From: Bin5 sp022827195
Lineage (GTDB): Bacteria; Chloroflexota; Anaerolineae; Caldilineales; Caldilineaceae
Direction of reading: 5' to 3'
Length of the DNA: 64,000 bases
Assembly: GCA_965208275.1 (NCBI GenBank)
Contig: OZ242331.1
Coordinates: 3,844,001 to 3,908,000, forward strand
Shown here: positions 1 through 9,590 of the stretch, piece after piece
Numbering within the stretch: position 1 is the first letter of the stretch
Layout of the letters: each line of letters starts with the position of its first letter
The notes under the pieces: model-generated
Databases searched by the model: none
Told to the model about the DNA's origin: nothing
What the model saw: only the letters and a program-made list of their open reading frames with translations
Program-made: the position numbers and the translations under genes

Positions 1-1
1 C

Positions 2-184
2 CTGGCGCGGCGCCAGCACCGCCGCGCGATCGCGATCCACATCCAGGCTGACGAGTGCCGCTGGTGCAGGACTGGCGACAAGGCGGACGATCATATGTGT
101 TCGCAGGAGATGGAGCGGCTGGGGAAGCGGTATGGTGACAAGTTTGAGGGGGATTACTGGCCGGTGCTGTGGGGCGGTGAGTGA
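2..184 (+). CDS. C-terminal end of an unrecognised protein (partial)
   Basis: An open frame enters from the left edge and stops at TGA 182-184, giving 60 residues. It is basic at first and then has cysteines spaced as ECRWC and, later, HMCS, with an acidic, aromatic end (DYWPVLWGGE). The two cysteine groups might bind a metal, but I do not recognise the family. The start is outside the window. No other long frame covers this stretch, so a real gene end is plausible but not proven. Confidence 0.4.
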   Translation: MARRQHRRAIAIHIQADECRWCRTGDKADDHMCSQEMERLGKRYGDKFEGDYWPVLWGGE

Positions 185-832
185 GCGCCGACGAGGCGGT
201 CCGGGTCAGGGACTGTAGTTCTTATGCGAAGTGCGCGGCAGGACGAAGGCCCCGGCCGACGTGAGCGTGGTCGCGCGGCTGACGGCTTGCTGCGACACGC
301 ATGAAGCGCGTCGCGATGGGGAAGAATTGGCCTGAGTGCACTACGCCTCCTGCAGGTTGGCGCTGGACAGTCTGTTGTGAGGTTGTCGGTATGAAAGTGT
401 ACCGCGGTGGTTGAATGGGGTGGATTAGGTCACAGGATTGTTTGGGATGGATTGCCTATGGCGGGGGTGGGGATGTCAGATGTGTTTGTGGGAGGGGTGT
501 GGCGCGGGGTTGCGGCATGTAGGGGGCGTTGGGCCGCGGGGGCGATTGGCGGTTGTAGGGCCCAATGTAGTAGATGTGTGGGGCGTTTTGCACGGATCTT
601 TTGGGAAACCTTCTTGGGGGGGCGATGGGAAAAATGTGAAAATGAAATTCGCCAACTGGACTGGAGCCGTCGTCGCTCGCAGCAGAGCCCCTCGCAGCTC
701 AGCCTGCAGAAGGTCTTACCCGTAATCGTCACTGTTTTGAATCAGTATCTTGGCTGCGAGGACTCCTAGAAGGTGAACTGGGAGAGACTTCTCGGGGAGG
801 AAAAAGTGGCATCAATGGGAATTCTCGCTTTC
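185..832. other. Intergenic, no gene supported
   Basis: About 650 bases, very G-rich on the plus strand between 400 and 560 and then AT-richer. Overlapping open frames exist on both strands here, but none has a credible start, ribosome site or recognisable protein. The region separates the unknown left gene from the 3' end of the minus-strand phosphorothioation operon. I see no convincing terminator. Confidence 0.6.
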
Positions 833-1273
833 TCACTCAAAAAAATTTTCTGAGGTAATCAACCCCACAAGATGAAGCTGGAGATCAGTGACACTTCGAA
901 GTTCTTGTGTGAGTACATTGAATCCGGTCATGGCGTATTCGTGTGCAAGTAAGAGGACCTTAGTAGGGTCTGAGGCTGTGTCTTCCCCTTGCTCAGCTAA
1001 AGCAAGCAATTCAAGATGTGTAATGCGCCACGGATCGGACTCAAGCACGCCCGCTTCATTGAAGCGCACAAGATTGGACCTGTCTGGGAGGGGAGTCCTT
1101 TCTCCAATTCTCATTCCGACGCCAAGAGCATACCACCAAAGATCGATTTGCCGATTAAATGCAATGTAAGGATCTTCTCCCCGTTTGACTAGCGTACTGC
1201 TTCTAACGAACTCTGTGTGAAAGCCTTCTGGAATCCATAGATCAAGGTCACGGTATCTTGAATCGTTAGTCAT
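833..1273 (-). CDS. Hypothetical 146-residue protein, last gene of the phosphorothioation operon
   Basis: I do not recognise the family. The protein is soluble and mixed alpha/beta-looking, with tryptophan-rich stretches (DLWIPEGFHTEF, DLWWYALG) and no membrane segment or nucleotide-binding motif. Its ATG overlaps the stop of the DndD-like ATPase gene by 4 bases, so the two are probably translationally coupled and work together. Its place in the operon suggests a structural or specificity subunit of the restriction module, which is inference. Confidence 0.7.
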   Translation of the reverse strand: MTNDSRYRDLDLWIPEGFHTEFVRSSTLVKRGEDPYIAFNRQIDLWWYALGVGMRIGERTPLPDRSNLVRFNEAGVLESDPWRITHLELLALAEQGEDTASDPTKVLLLAHEYAMTGFNVLTQELRSVTDLQLHLVGLITSENFFE

Positions 1274-3411
1274 GTACGCGCTCCCCGATAGGTGTATTTT
1301 CCTGTGTCGTTTCGTCTTTCACACACAGAGCAAATTTGCGTGTGATTGCATTCGCATGTGCGCACTACAGGAAGTTCAACACCCCAATCATTTATCAGAT
1401 CCACAGGGTAGTGTTCCGAGCAAGTCATGGTGGTGACGATACCAGCCCTTTCAGATATTAGGGGTTCGATATCGCGAAGTTCGGACCGGGTCATAAACAG
1501 AACTACTTGATAGGGCAACCCTTCCGAATTTACAGGCTTTGTTAAAGTTTCTACCATCCTCTGTTTGACCGCTCCAGATGTCATTCCAAGCGGAGTATCG
1601 ATAATGCGAGGCGCCTTTCTTTCCGCGACTTCCATAAGGGCCCAAATGAAGGCAAGGGTTAGGGCTCGTTGTGCCGCGCCGTTTAATTCCGTATCAGCAT
1701 CTAGGGTTCTCCCTTCGAGAGTATGAATAATGATATCGTATTTTTCATTGATACTAACGCCCGAAAACACGGAAGCATCCGCAACTGGATCGGCACCAAC
1801 GATACTTAGAAATAGATCATTCATGAGCGCTGAGACCCTCTGCACATAAATTGACTTCAGGTAAACAAGAGTGCTCTGGGTAAGATTCAAGAGATCGGTG
1901 GTGACATTTGAACGACGTCTTAGAATCTTGCTTATATCGGCCTTTCGCTCCTCGTCTGCAACTCTCTCCTCACTGAGTTGACGCTGTTCCTCCAATTGCT
2001 GGATAAGACCACTTATTTGGCCATACTCTTGATTAAACTTGGAAAGTTTTCCTCGACTGGATTGGAGTCGCCGGGTTAGTGCCTGGATGCGTTCTTCGTC
2101 TATCAGGCCGCGTTTCTCGCGCTCTTTCGTTAGTTCTGCATACTTTCCTTGCTGCCTGTCGCGGCATTGTGTGAATTGCTCTCTCAAAAGCAGGAATTTC
2201 TCACAAGTCGACTGCGCGCCGGCAAGTGGCACCGAATGAATCCTATTCCGCGCTTCATGCCATAGGGCCGTCAGCCGATGAAGCCGAGGAGTGATATCTA
2301 GTTGCTCATCAATTAAGTCTCGAACATGGCTATGCCTGGGATGTCCCTCGGCAAGTTCTTCTCCACAGATACAAATGCCTAATTGCAACCGATCCTTGAG
2401 CACCTCAACGGAAGTGCCTGGGATCACGTTTCTATCTGCGAGATCCCTGAGTCTTGTCAGCCCAACTTGCAGCCTGTCTTCGAAGAAACATCTTGAGATA
2501 TCTTCTGATCGGAGATGCTCCTTGATCTGACCTCGGATGCGGAATTCTTCGTTCTCAAGCTGTTTCAAATCCTCCTCAAGATCGTGTATTCGCGCTTGGA
2601 TCGCATCTAAGTCCCCAAAACCTTTGATACCGTCGAGTTGGGTCTCATCACGTCGAATCTGCTCATCTACTCCATCTATCCTGTGCCTATGGGCCGACAG
2701 GTTTTCCTTTTGGTTGGAAATCTTGTCTTCGATCTCGTTCAGTTTGTCTTGGGCAGTCTGTAGGGCTTCGCTTCCGGTAGAGGCAAGTTCACTTTTTACC
2801 TTTCTTGCCACGGAAACAAGATGCTTTTCGGCACTCTCAACAAATTCAAATCCAAGAAGCTGTCGAATTGCCTTATGCACAGCCTCTTGGCGTTCTTGCT
2901 CGGCCTGTTGGCCGCTGGAAATAAATCTTTGAACGTCATCTCCATTTGTGAAGAACACATTTGCAAGGCTGAGCGGAAGCATTGTCGAAATCAAGCCATC
3001 AATAACGTCAATGGCAATCTCTTCTTCGCCTCTTTCAGTCCATCGGAGCAACCTCATCCTTTCATTGCCTCTTTCGTATTTGTCACCTTCCTTGGGAATC
3101 TCTTCGCAGGTTCTAATCAAACGATAACGTGCCTCCACATTCGAAAAAGGATCTGATGTCGTGAAATCAAGCCGGACCTGCACCTGAACAGCTTGATTAG
3201 GCTGCTTTGCTGTCGAAGTCAGCCTCATTCGAGATGGTATTCCTTTTTCGCCATACATGCCCCAACGCAGAGCATAGAGGATAGAAGTTTTTCCCGACCC
3301 ATTTTCCGCCCGAATGACTGTAAGAGGTCGAAGCAGATCGCTAGAAAACTGAAGTGCAACGTCTTCCAGCAGTTTAAAATTCTTGATGTGCGCGCTTTCG
3401 AGCCTCATCAT
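1270..3411 (-). CDS. DndD/Rad50-like SMC-type ATPase
   Basis: A 713-residue ABC/SMC-type ATPase. Walker A is at residues 36-43 (AENGSGKTS), followed by ALRWGMYGE as in DndD and AAA_23 proteins. Long charged coiled coils span roughly 195-300 and 390-510. Between them, a CICGEE motif at 347-352 sits where Rad50/DndD proteins carry a zinc hook. A Walker-B/D-loop-like segment (PRIIDTPLGMTSG) lies near the C-terminus. The end is cysteine-rich (CECNHTQICSVC), possibly a second zinc site. DndD-like ATPases act in phosphorothioation and DNA-end processing. Here the gene lies downstream of sspBCD, so it more likely belongs to the restriction part. It overlaps both neighbours by 4 bases. Confidence 0.85.
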   Translation of the reverse strand: MMRLESAHIKNFKLLEDVALQFSSDLLRPLTVIRAENGSGKTSILYALRWGMYGEKGIPSRMRLTSTAKQPNQAVQVQVRLDFTTSDPFSNVEARYRLIRTCEEIPKEGDKYERGNERMRLLRWTERGEEEIAIDVIDGLISTMLPLSLANVFFTNGDDVQRFISSGQQAEQERQEAVHKAIRQLLGFEFVESAEKHLVSVARKVKSELASTGSEALQTAQDKLNEIEDKISNQKENLSAHRHRIDGVDEQIRRDETQLDGIKGFGDLDAIQARIHDLEEDLKQLENEEFRIRGQIKEHLRSEDISRCFFEDRLQVGLTRLRDLADRNVIPGTSVEVLKDRLQLGICICGEELAEGHPRHSHVRDLIDEQLDITPRLHRLTALWHEARNRIHSVPLAGAQSTCEKFLLLREQFTQCRDRQQGKYAELTKEREKRGLIDEERIQALTRRLQSSRGKLSKFNQEYGQISGLIQQLEEQRQLSEERVADEERKADISKILRRRSNVTTDLLNLTQSTLVYLKSIYVQRVSALMNDLFLSIVGADPVADASVFSGVSINEKYDIIIHTLEGRTLDADTELNGAAQRALTLAFIWALMEVAERKAPRIIDTPLGMTSGAVKQRMVETLTKPVNSEGLPYQVVLFMTRSELRDIEPLISERAGIVTTMTCSEHYPVDLINDWGVELPVVRTCECNHTQICSVCERRNDTGKYTYRGART

Positions 3412-3626
3412 TCCTCCTTGAGTCTAGTGTTTATTTCCCCAGCAAAGCTCTTGATGACCTCCTCTATGGCACGACGTTGCGCTCGATTGCCGGGTTCAGA
3501 TTGCAGAATCTGGATGACTTTTGAAAATGTGTAAATCAAATCTGCGTGGTAACTTTCGTAAGGTGCACTTATATCCTGGACAGAATCACGCGCGGCGTCC
3601 GAAAGCAACTTTACTGTGTTGGCCAT
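3408..3626 (-). CDS. Small 72-residue operon protein
   Basis: A short, mostly helical protein with no motif I recognise and no membrane segment. It starts one base after the helicase stop and overlaps the DndD-like gene by 4 bases. This tight packing between two large genes makes it a real subunit rather than a chance frame. Small linker proteins occur in phosphorothioation cassettes (DndE, for example), but I see no clear DndE signature here. Confidence 0.75.
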   Translation of the reverse strand: MANTVKLLSDAARDSVQDISAPYESYHADLIYTFSKVIQILQSEPGNRAQRRAIEEVIKSFAGEINTRLKEE

Positions 3627-3627
3627 G

Positions 3628-5829
3628 TCACACCGTCCATAATGTTGCTTCGATTTCCTGGATCACATCGTTTGGACCGCTAGGGTCAAATTCATTCTCA
3701 GCCAGGTCCGCGAATGCCGCGGCACGACGCAATTCCGACTGCAGAAGAGACCTGGCCGCAGGAGTATCGAGGGTAGGAGGGACAACGATGAAATCATGTA
3801 GATTTGCGAAAGACTTGCCTGGCGCGTGACGAAGGATTCGGCCACGCCGTTGAACCCATTCGCGCGCAACAGTACTGCTGGCTAGCAGAAACGCTGTGTC
3901 GGTTTGAGGTATGTCAACGCCTTCATCTAGAACCTTCATTGAGGTAAGAACCTGGTAATCTCCTGATCCAAACTGATCAAGGATCTTCCTCGACCATTTT
4001 GTCCCGGTTTCTTCCGCCGTGTACTGGTGGGAGATTATGTCTAATCGCTGCAGCATCTCATTCACAGCCGTAATTTGTCTTACTTTTCCTGGCACAACGG
4101 GCTTTGCCGAAGTGTAAATGAGTGTCTTTGAAATCGACTCAGCACCGATATTCGTCAACCTACTTTCGAGGAGACCCAACTTCGCATCGGCCTGTTCAAC
4201 CAAGGCTCTACGATCTCGCAGCAAGCGGGCAACCCTGTCCGAAAGCCCGACTGTTCTCCCGTCATCGTCAATGCGAAATCCTGCTCTCACCAACTGCTCT
4301 GTAAGGTCCTCATAGAAATCTAATTCGTCAGTTTCTAATTCTGCCACATGCAGATGATATCGATAGGGGACTAAACAACCGGCCTCAATCGCATCACCAA
4401 GTGAGAAATCAAACAGAGGAGGTCCTCCGAAAAAACCGAAGAGTTGATCGGTCCCATCGGGGTCATACTGACGAATAGGAGTAGCTGACAGGCCAATTCG
4501 CCGATCAAAGAACTCCGGAAGGTCTTCGACGAACGACCGTGCTCCAAGATTGTGTACTTCGTCGGCAATCAAAAGACTATAGACCGTCTTTGGCAAGCTC
4601 TCCAGCCAGGATCGTACTCCTGATTCCTTCCTCACAAATAGCGAGTTACTTATCACCAAGACTTCTGTTCTTGAGTGAATTGAAGAAAATGCAACGGTGA
4701 GTTGCTCCAGTCTTTGTTGACGTTTTATCCTTCCTTGTCCTGACAAAACAACTGGTTCAATCCCGAAACTGCGAATGTCTTCAGCCCACTGACGAATCAA
4801 TGGCCTTGTTGGCGCCAGAACTACAACACAAAGATGGCCGGTCCGATTGCTTTGCATTTCTGAAGTGGCGATGAGCGCTGTACGCGTCTTTCCACTTCCG
4901 GTGGCCATTGAAAGTATGCCGCCTCCATTCTCGATGAGGACGTCAACTGCGGCACCTTGGTGAGCGAAACGACCTTCTCGCCATTTGAGTTCCTCTGGAA
5001 TCTTCAATCGATGATCAATTCGAGCAGGGACGTACCCCGACGGAAGATCTGGTTCAAGTCCGGCTTCATTGTCAAGATGCCAAGCCTCCCAAAAATCTGA
5101 AATTGTCGGCGGAATTAGCCCAGTGAAACCACGCAGTATCTCCAACGCTCGGCCTACTTCTACCGTGAGCGACGTTGAATGCTGATTGTTCCACCTTCGT
5201 TCCCACTGTTCCAGAAAGATGTTTACCCGTGCCTCCGACTGCTGTCCATCTATCCAGGCTCTATCGATCGACATTTGCTCACCATTGACTAGGAGACCTC
5301 GCTCGGTTGCATTCCCGGACCCATGTACAGCGAGCCATTGTTCTCCGGACCGCAACAGCCAAATCTTTTTGTGATACATTCCCCGTTCCATCAGCACTAC
5401 GCGCATTTTTAGCCGTTCACTTGCCACGAGATAGGCCAGTGTTTCGATGGTATGGCGTTCAATCGCCGACTCGGACAATCTTGCTCCATCAAACAAGCGT
5501 TCAATTGTCTCGTTAAGGACGACTTGTGGTTCGCGGATTCCTTTGCGGATCGCCTCCCTATCTTCCTTGCTAATAGCGGGCGACACCATCAGTTTCAATG
5601 GGTTGCGCGTATCACTTACGAAAACAGCAAGTCCAGGAGCGATCTGAGCTAAGCACCTAGAAGAGAAAAACCCTGCCCCAATCCTTAACTCGTCACACAA
5701 ACGCATTGCCGGGACAAGAACCTCTCCAACCAGATCGTCATCTGGAATTTCAAAGGCCGGACGGATCTGAGAGAACTGTGTCAAAAAGCCCACGCGGTCA
5801 TCCCCTAACGTGCTGCAGTTGGGCCTCAA
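3628..5829 (-). CDS. PLD-like nuclease fused to SF2 helicase
   Basis: 733 residues in two parts. Near 150-180 is a phospholipase-D-type half-site (MYHKKIWLL, then GSGNATERGL), as in HxK...GSxN nuclease modules. A superfamily 2 helicase core follows, with Walker A TGSGKT at 310-315, a DEVH box at 423-426, the SATPIR motif III and QRRGRILR motif VI. PLD-helicase fusions translocate on and cut DNA in several restriction systems. A GTG at 5793 preceded by AGGGG could be the real start; the ATG at 5829 overlaps the upstream gene by 32 bases. This is probably the damaging arm of the phosphorothioation-linked defence system, which is inference from context. Confidence 0.85.
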   Translation of the reverse strand: MRPNCSTLGDDRVGFLTQFSQIRPAFEIPDDDLVGEVLVPAMRLCDELRIGAGFFSSRCLAQIAPGLAVFVSDTRNPLKLMVSPAISKEDREAIRKGIREPQVVLNETIERLFDGARLSESAIERHTIETLAYLVASERLKMRVVLMERGMYHKKIWLLRSGEQWLAVHGSGNATERGLLVNGEQMSIDRAWIDGQQSEARVNIFLEQWERRWNNQHSTSLTVEVGRALEILRGFTGLIPPTISDFWEAWHLDNEAGLEPDLPSGYVPARIDHRLKIPEELKWREGRFAHQGAAVDVLIENGGGILSMATGSGKTRTALIATSEMQSNRTGHLCVVVLAPTRPLIRQWAEDIRSFGIEPVVLSGQGRIKRQQRLEQLTVAFSSIHSRTEVLVISNSLFVRKESGVRSWLESLPKTVYSLLIADEVHNLGARSFVEDLPEFFDRRIGLSATPIRQYDPDGTDQLFGFFGGPPLFDFSLGDAIEAGCLVPYRYHLHVAELETDELDFYEDLTEQLVRAGFRIDDDGRTVGLSDRVARLLRDRRALVEQADAKLGLLESRLTNIGAESISKTLIYTSAKPVVPGKVRQITAVNEMLQRLDIISHQYTAEETGTKWSRKILDQFGSGDYQVLTSMKVLDEGVDIPQTDTAFLLASSTVAREWVQRRGRILRHAPGKSFANLHDFIVVPPTLDTPAARSLLQSELRRAAAFADLAENEFDPSGPNDVIQEIEATLWTV

Positions 5830-8755
5830 GGTTAGCTAAGGCCTTGTCAAGTTCAGAAGACATAGGGCGTTTCGGCAGTGCCTGCTTGACAGCCTCATCT
5901 CCCCGATTTCTTAGGCAGGACCGCACTTCGCCCTCTTCGCATTGCAGTGCCTCCGCTAACCCTTTCAAACCGTAACTAGCATCGACTCCAGTCAAACGAG
6001 AGACAAGATCCCACCCTGGTTCGATTTTTGACACGTCAGTAGCTTGAGCACTCACCGACATATCAGATCTATCTAGAATAATAGTTAACACTTCACCTGT
6101 TTTCGCACCTGCTTCTAAAGCAACAGTTCTCAGGGAACCCAATGAGGGGCCCATAATGGACGTATCCGGAAAAGTGATCATCAGCGAAGATCCTTCTCGA
6201 CTTTGAAATGATAACGACTCATTTATGTGCACTCCCAAGATCGCCCCAGCAGCTTGCGTCAGCGCCCTTCCACTTCCCCGAAGCAACTCGTTGTCTGTCT
6301 CGATTAAGAGCGCAACTCGATGTGGCCCGAGAGCGAATACACCCCGTGCATCACGTAACGATGCATTATTGTATTCATACAGTTCGCCACTGCCTCGTAA
6401 GCGAATCGCTCCGTCTTCCGCGATAAACATTGGGGCATGGCAGTATGCGCGAACTGAGCCTTCTCTCATTCCGAATTCTCTACTCAATCGAGAAACTACC
6501 TCTTCGATGGAAACGGGTTTCTCCGAATGCGCCAGAATTTGGCGAATTGACTGAGCAATACCGCTGTAACTGGAAAAACCCCAGGATTCGAGTGCCCATT
6601 CTGTTCGGCTGACTCTCGCTGTCCGTGGATCTACTGATAACGCGTTATGGGCCGAAGTCTTTGCCCTGTTTTCCTGAACGAACTCAAGAAGAGCTTCGGT
6701 TGTTGTCGGGCGACCGATATGCGCGAGAGCGGAGATTAGCTTGTCCCCGATCGACCCATCCCAGCGTACGAGCCGGCCATCTAAATTGCGAATCTTGCCG
6801 TCCCGTAGTAGCCACTCTTTGTTGAGGGAGCTATCGAGGCCCCAACTCCTCAATTCCTTTGTTGCAAGAGGAATATCAATGAATCCAACTTCGTCTGACA
6901 TTTCTCGAATCTTCCTAGAAGGATCCGAACTATTGGCGGATTTGAGGACGAGCCACTTGTCGATAAAGTCGTACGGTCCGGCGATACCAAGAACAATCCC
7001 TCTGTAGTCCTTTTGACGAACTAGTGGTGACAATAGGTTTTCAACTTTGGCTAGTGGGGCAGCAACACCGATCCTCTTTCTAATGGTCTCTGCCCGCCAA
7101 CGGATCGGCCGTGCTTCTTCGCTTTGCAACAGAATTGATAGCTTTTTCCGTACTCGTTTCTCAAGTTGGCGCACTCTTTCACGCGAAATACCCAAGTGGC
7201 TGCCCATGTCCTGGAGTGTGTGGACGGCATTGAAGCGGGCTATTCTCGTTTCAAAAATGTAGCTCTCTCTAGCAGGAAGCTGACTGCCCCAAGATTCCAA
7301 AATCATGTAAGGTGAGCTAGGTTGGGGGGTGGCTTGCTTTAGTTCAAATTCCGCAATAGCTTGCCAAGACTCTGAAGTGCTGGTTTCAGACAATACATGC
7401 GAGATAGCTTCACCGAAAGTGAGTGAATCAGTTTCAGATAGAGCCCAATTGGCAAACTCTCGAAAGAGATCCCCAAGAGCTGAGGCGGAGCAGACAACCT
7501 CACTTTCTCCGTCGTTGACAGTCGGTAGATTGTAGTGCGGGTCGAATGAAAGAAATCCTACACGGATGGCTTGACGTGCGGCTTCGTTAACTGCCTGCTG
7601 AAACACTAAGTCGGGTGTGTTGCTTTGGATTTCTTGCCTTGCCGGAAGAGCATTGTCTTCAGCCTGTACCCTGCCGCGCTTCGTTTTGCCTTGCTTTCTT
7701 AAGCCCCCTTTTGAAGGTCCTCCCTTTTCAAAATGTCCCGACACCTCTTTCGCCAACACTTGGGCCGACCGAGGTAGCTCGCCGTGCTCCGTTTCGTCCT
7801 GCTCCCTTAAGCGCCTGATCGATGATTCTCTCTTTTCAACATGTCCCAACGCCTCTTTCGCCAACACTTGGGCCGACCGAGGTTGCTCGCCGTGCTCCGT
7901 TTCGTCTTGCTCCCTTAAGCGCCTGTTCGATGGTTCTCTCTTTTCAACATGTCCCAACGCCTCTTTCGCCAACACTTGGGCCGACCGAGGTTGCTCGCCG
8001 CGCTCCGTTTTGTCCTGCTTCCCAACATCCTTGTCCAATGCTTTCCTATTGCCGGAATGTTCCAATTTCACCTGTCCAGCATTTTGGACAGTCAATTCTG
8101 TGACCTTCGGAGATGTATTTCCCTCAGCTAATTCCTCGTCCAACTCCGCGCTTTCCAAAACACACAGAAGTTCAAACAGAGTAACCTTCCCTACAGCGGG
8201 AATGGCCATTAGGTCCGCGCAACTGAGTGGATTCTCTAGAATCTGGTTATGGGGCCGAAAGTGGCGACCCAAGGCGATGCGAAGACTCCTTTTCAATGGC
8301 AGTGCCGTTAACCAGGGCACCGGAATGCCGGCGGGAATCGATACCCCGGGAAGTATCGGTAATTGAAGAAAAAGCTCATGCATAGCCGCAATTAATTGTG
8401 GTGGAATACCTACCATGTTGAACGGTCTCAATAGCTCCGCATCCAAATCACCCAGTGTTAGGTGCGATGCCTCCAATGCCCTTTTCATAAGCGGAGGCAC
8501 TGCTCGTTGCCCCAATTGCCTTCTGTAAATGAAGGGTACTAACGGACAACCTTTCTTGCCCCAAGCTACTGCTGAACTCGGAGGCCCATACGATTTGCCA
8601 TTATGTGCGATTCCGCCCGTGGAGAGCCACATATCCGCCAACAATTCGTTGTGTTTTGATCGCTTAGTGTCCCAATACATGTGTAGACAAAGCTCTCTCA
8701 AACTTGGAATCTGCCTCTTGAACAATCTGTTCCAATTGCGAACCACCCTAGTCAC
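5798..8755 (-). CDS. 985-residue protein with RpoA-CTD-like and sigma-region-4-like segments
   Basis: The ATG overlaps the sspD stop by 4 bases. Residues about 174-205 (NPLSCADLMAIPAVGKVT) resemble the helix-hairpin-helix of the RNA polymerase alpha C-terminal domain. Residues about 493-545 (LGISRERVRQLEKRVRKKL) match sigma-70 region 4, the -35-binding helix-turn-helix. Between them lie three 36-residue charged repeats (254-361). The C-terminal 400 residues contain no motif I recognise; one part (SIEEVVSRLSREFGM) could be another winged helix. Such proteins are usually annotated as sigma-factor-like. Within a phosphorothioation operon it may read DNA sequence or modification status, or affect host transcription. 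No nuclease motif is evident. Confidence 0.75.
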   Translation of the reverse strand: MTRVVRNWNRLFKRQIPSLRELCLHMYWDTKRSKHNELLADMWLSTGGIAHNGKSYGPPSSAVAWGKKGCPLVPFIYRRQLGQRAVPPLMKRALEASHLTLGDLDAELLRPFNMVGIPPQLIAAMHELFLQLPILPGVSIPAGIPVPWLTALPLKRSLRIALGRHFRPHNQILENPLSCADLMAIPAVGKVTLFELLCVLESAELDEELAEGNTSPKVTELTVQNAGQVKLEHSGNRKALDKDVGKQDKTERGEQPRSAQVLAKEALGHVEKREPSNRRLREQDETEHGEQPRSAQVLAKEALGHVEKRESSIRRLREQDETEHGELPRSAQVLAKEVSGHFEKGGPSKGGLRKQGKTKRGRVQAEDNALPARQEIQSNTPDLVFQQAVNEAARQAIRVGFLSFDPHYNLPTVNDGESEVVCSASALGDLFREFANWALSETDSLTFGEAISHVLSETSTSESWQAIAEFELKQATPQPSSPYMILESWGSQLPARESYIFETRIARFNAVHTLQDMGSHLGISRERVRQLEKRVRKKLSILLQSEEARPIRWRAETIRKRIGVAAPLAKVENLLSPLVRQKDYRGIVLGIAGPYDFIDKWLVLKSANSSDPSRKIREMSDEVGFIDIPLATKELRSWGLDSSLNKEWLLRDGKIRNLDGRLVRWDGSIGDKLISALAHIGRPTTTEALLEFVQENRAKTSAHNALSVDPRTARVSRTEWALESWGFSSYSGIAQSIRQILAHSEKPVSIEEVVSRLSREFGMREGSVRAYCHAPMFIAEDGAIRLRGSGELYEYNNASLRDARGVFALGPHRVALLIETDNELLRGSGRALTQAAGAILGVHINESLSFQSREGSSLMITFPDTSIMGPSLGSLRTVALEAGAKTGEVLTIILDRSDMSVSAQATDVSKIEPGWDLVSRLTGVDASYGLKGLAEALQCEEGEVRSCLRNRGDEAVKQALPKRPMSSELDKALANLEAQLQHVRG
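7673..7996 (-). repeat. Three in-frame 108-bp tandem repeats inside the sigma-like gene
   Basis: Three consecutive 36-codon units encode variants of EQPRSAQVLAKEALGHVEK followed by a basic/acidic linker ending DETEHG. The first two are nearly identical and the third, nearest the C-terminus, has diverged. The unit is charged and helical and probably forms a flexible linker between the two DNA-binding-like segments. The length is likely to vary between strains by slippage or recombination. Confidence 0.9.
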
Positions 8756-9588
8756 TTATGACACGCCAGACACACTTTCGCCTGTCCGTACAGATCGTCA
8801 ATATCGATCGGTTCGGCGTCGGGTCGCAAGGGATTCACTTGGAGTTTTGCGCGCATCCTCTCTAGCCGCCTTTGATGTTCCGTCCGAATCACCGCCACCC
8901 GCTCCGGCTTGGCTAGTTCATCCAATGACTCGCCCTCACTCCAGGTGAAAGGGGAGCCGTGGTCGATGGCGTTCTTCTCGTAGCTCTTGGCTTCTTCGAA
9001 AAAGTCGGGGTGACGCTCCAGCAGTCGTACCCATTCAATCTTCTGTTGGAAGAAACAAAAAGTACAGCCGCTGCGGGTACGCCACTTGTAATATTGCGGC
9101 AGCCCCAGCCCGGTTCCTTCCAGAATCTCCAAGACTCCGGCCTTGTCGATACCGGCTTCCTTGAAAGGCAGGCGCACGATCAGATTGTCGTCCTTGGAGG
9201 CGTAGCCTTCGCGGTATTCTTCGTCTGCGCGGATAGCGACGTAGCTGTAGACGGTATCGCCATCGTCGAGTAGTGGCCGAATCCACTGTTCAAAGGGACG
9301 AAGCTTTAGTTGCTTCGTACACCAGCGTGCTTGAGGCGACGGCAGGAAGTTGTTGTACTGCATAAGCCAATAGTCAAAATCTCGATCCGGGTTTAGACGA
9401 AGAATTGGCTTGCCGAGGAAGCCTTCCAATTTGACCAGAAACTCGTAAACCTCCGGCAGTTCCTTGCCGGTATCGGTGAAGAAGTAGTCGATTTCCAGTT
9501 GGGGTTGGTTCTGCCGCATGTAGACGGCGAGTGCCGCGCTGTCGCGTCCACCGGACAGTCCCAGTACGTGTCGTACCTTGCTAGACAT
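8752..9588 (-). CDS. sspD: DndC/SspD-like PP-loop phosphorothioation sulfurtransferase
   Basis: A 278-residue PAPS-reductase-fold enzyme that would activate the DNA backbone with ATP for sulfur insertion. The PP-loop SGGRDSAAL lies close to the N-terminus, followed by FFTDTGKELPE. Cysteines in RWCTKQLK and SGCTFCFF, plus the terminal CLACHK, probably hold an iron-sulfur cluster as in DndC. The ATG at 9588, two bases past the sspC stop, fits better than an upstream start that would overlap sspC by over 100 bases. It overlaps the next gene by 4 bases. The neighbouring DUF4007 gene makes SspD more likely than DndC. Confidence 0.88.
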   Translation of the reverse strand: MSSKVRHVLGLSGGRDSAALAVYMRQNQPQLEIDYFFTDTGKELPEVYEFLVKLEGFLGKPILRLNPDRDFDYWLMQYNNFLPSPQARWCTKQLKLRPFEQWIRPLLDDGDTVYSYVAIRADEEYREGYASKDDNLIVRLPFKEAGIDKAGVLEILEGTGLGLPQYYKWRTRSGCTFCFFQQKIEWVRLLERHPDFFEEAKSYEKNAIDHGSPFTWSEGESLDELAKPERVAVIRTEHQRRLERMRAKLQVNPLRPDAEPIDIDDLYGQAKVCLACHK

Positions 9589-9590
9589 AT

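Noticed and set aside
650..780. tRNA-like sequence (cagctcagcctgcag)
   Set aside because: One D-arm-like stretch is present but no acceptor stem, anticodon arm or T-arm can be formed.
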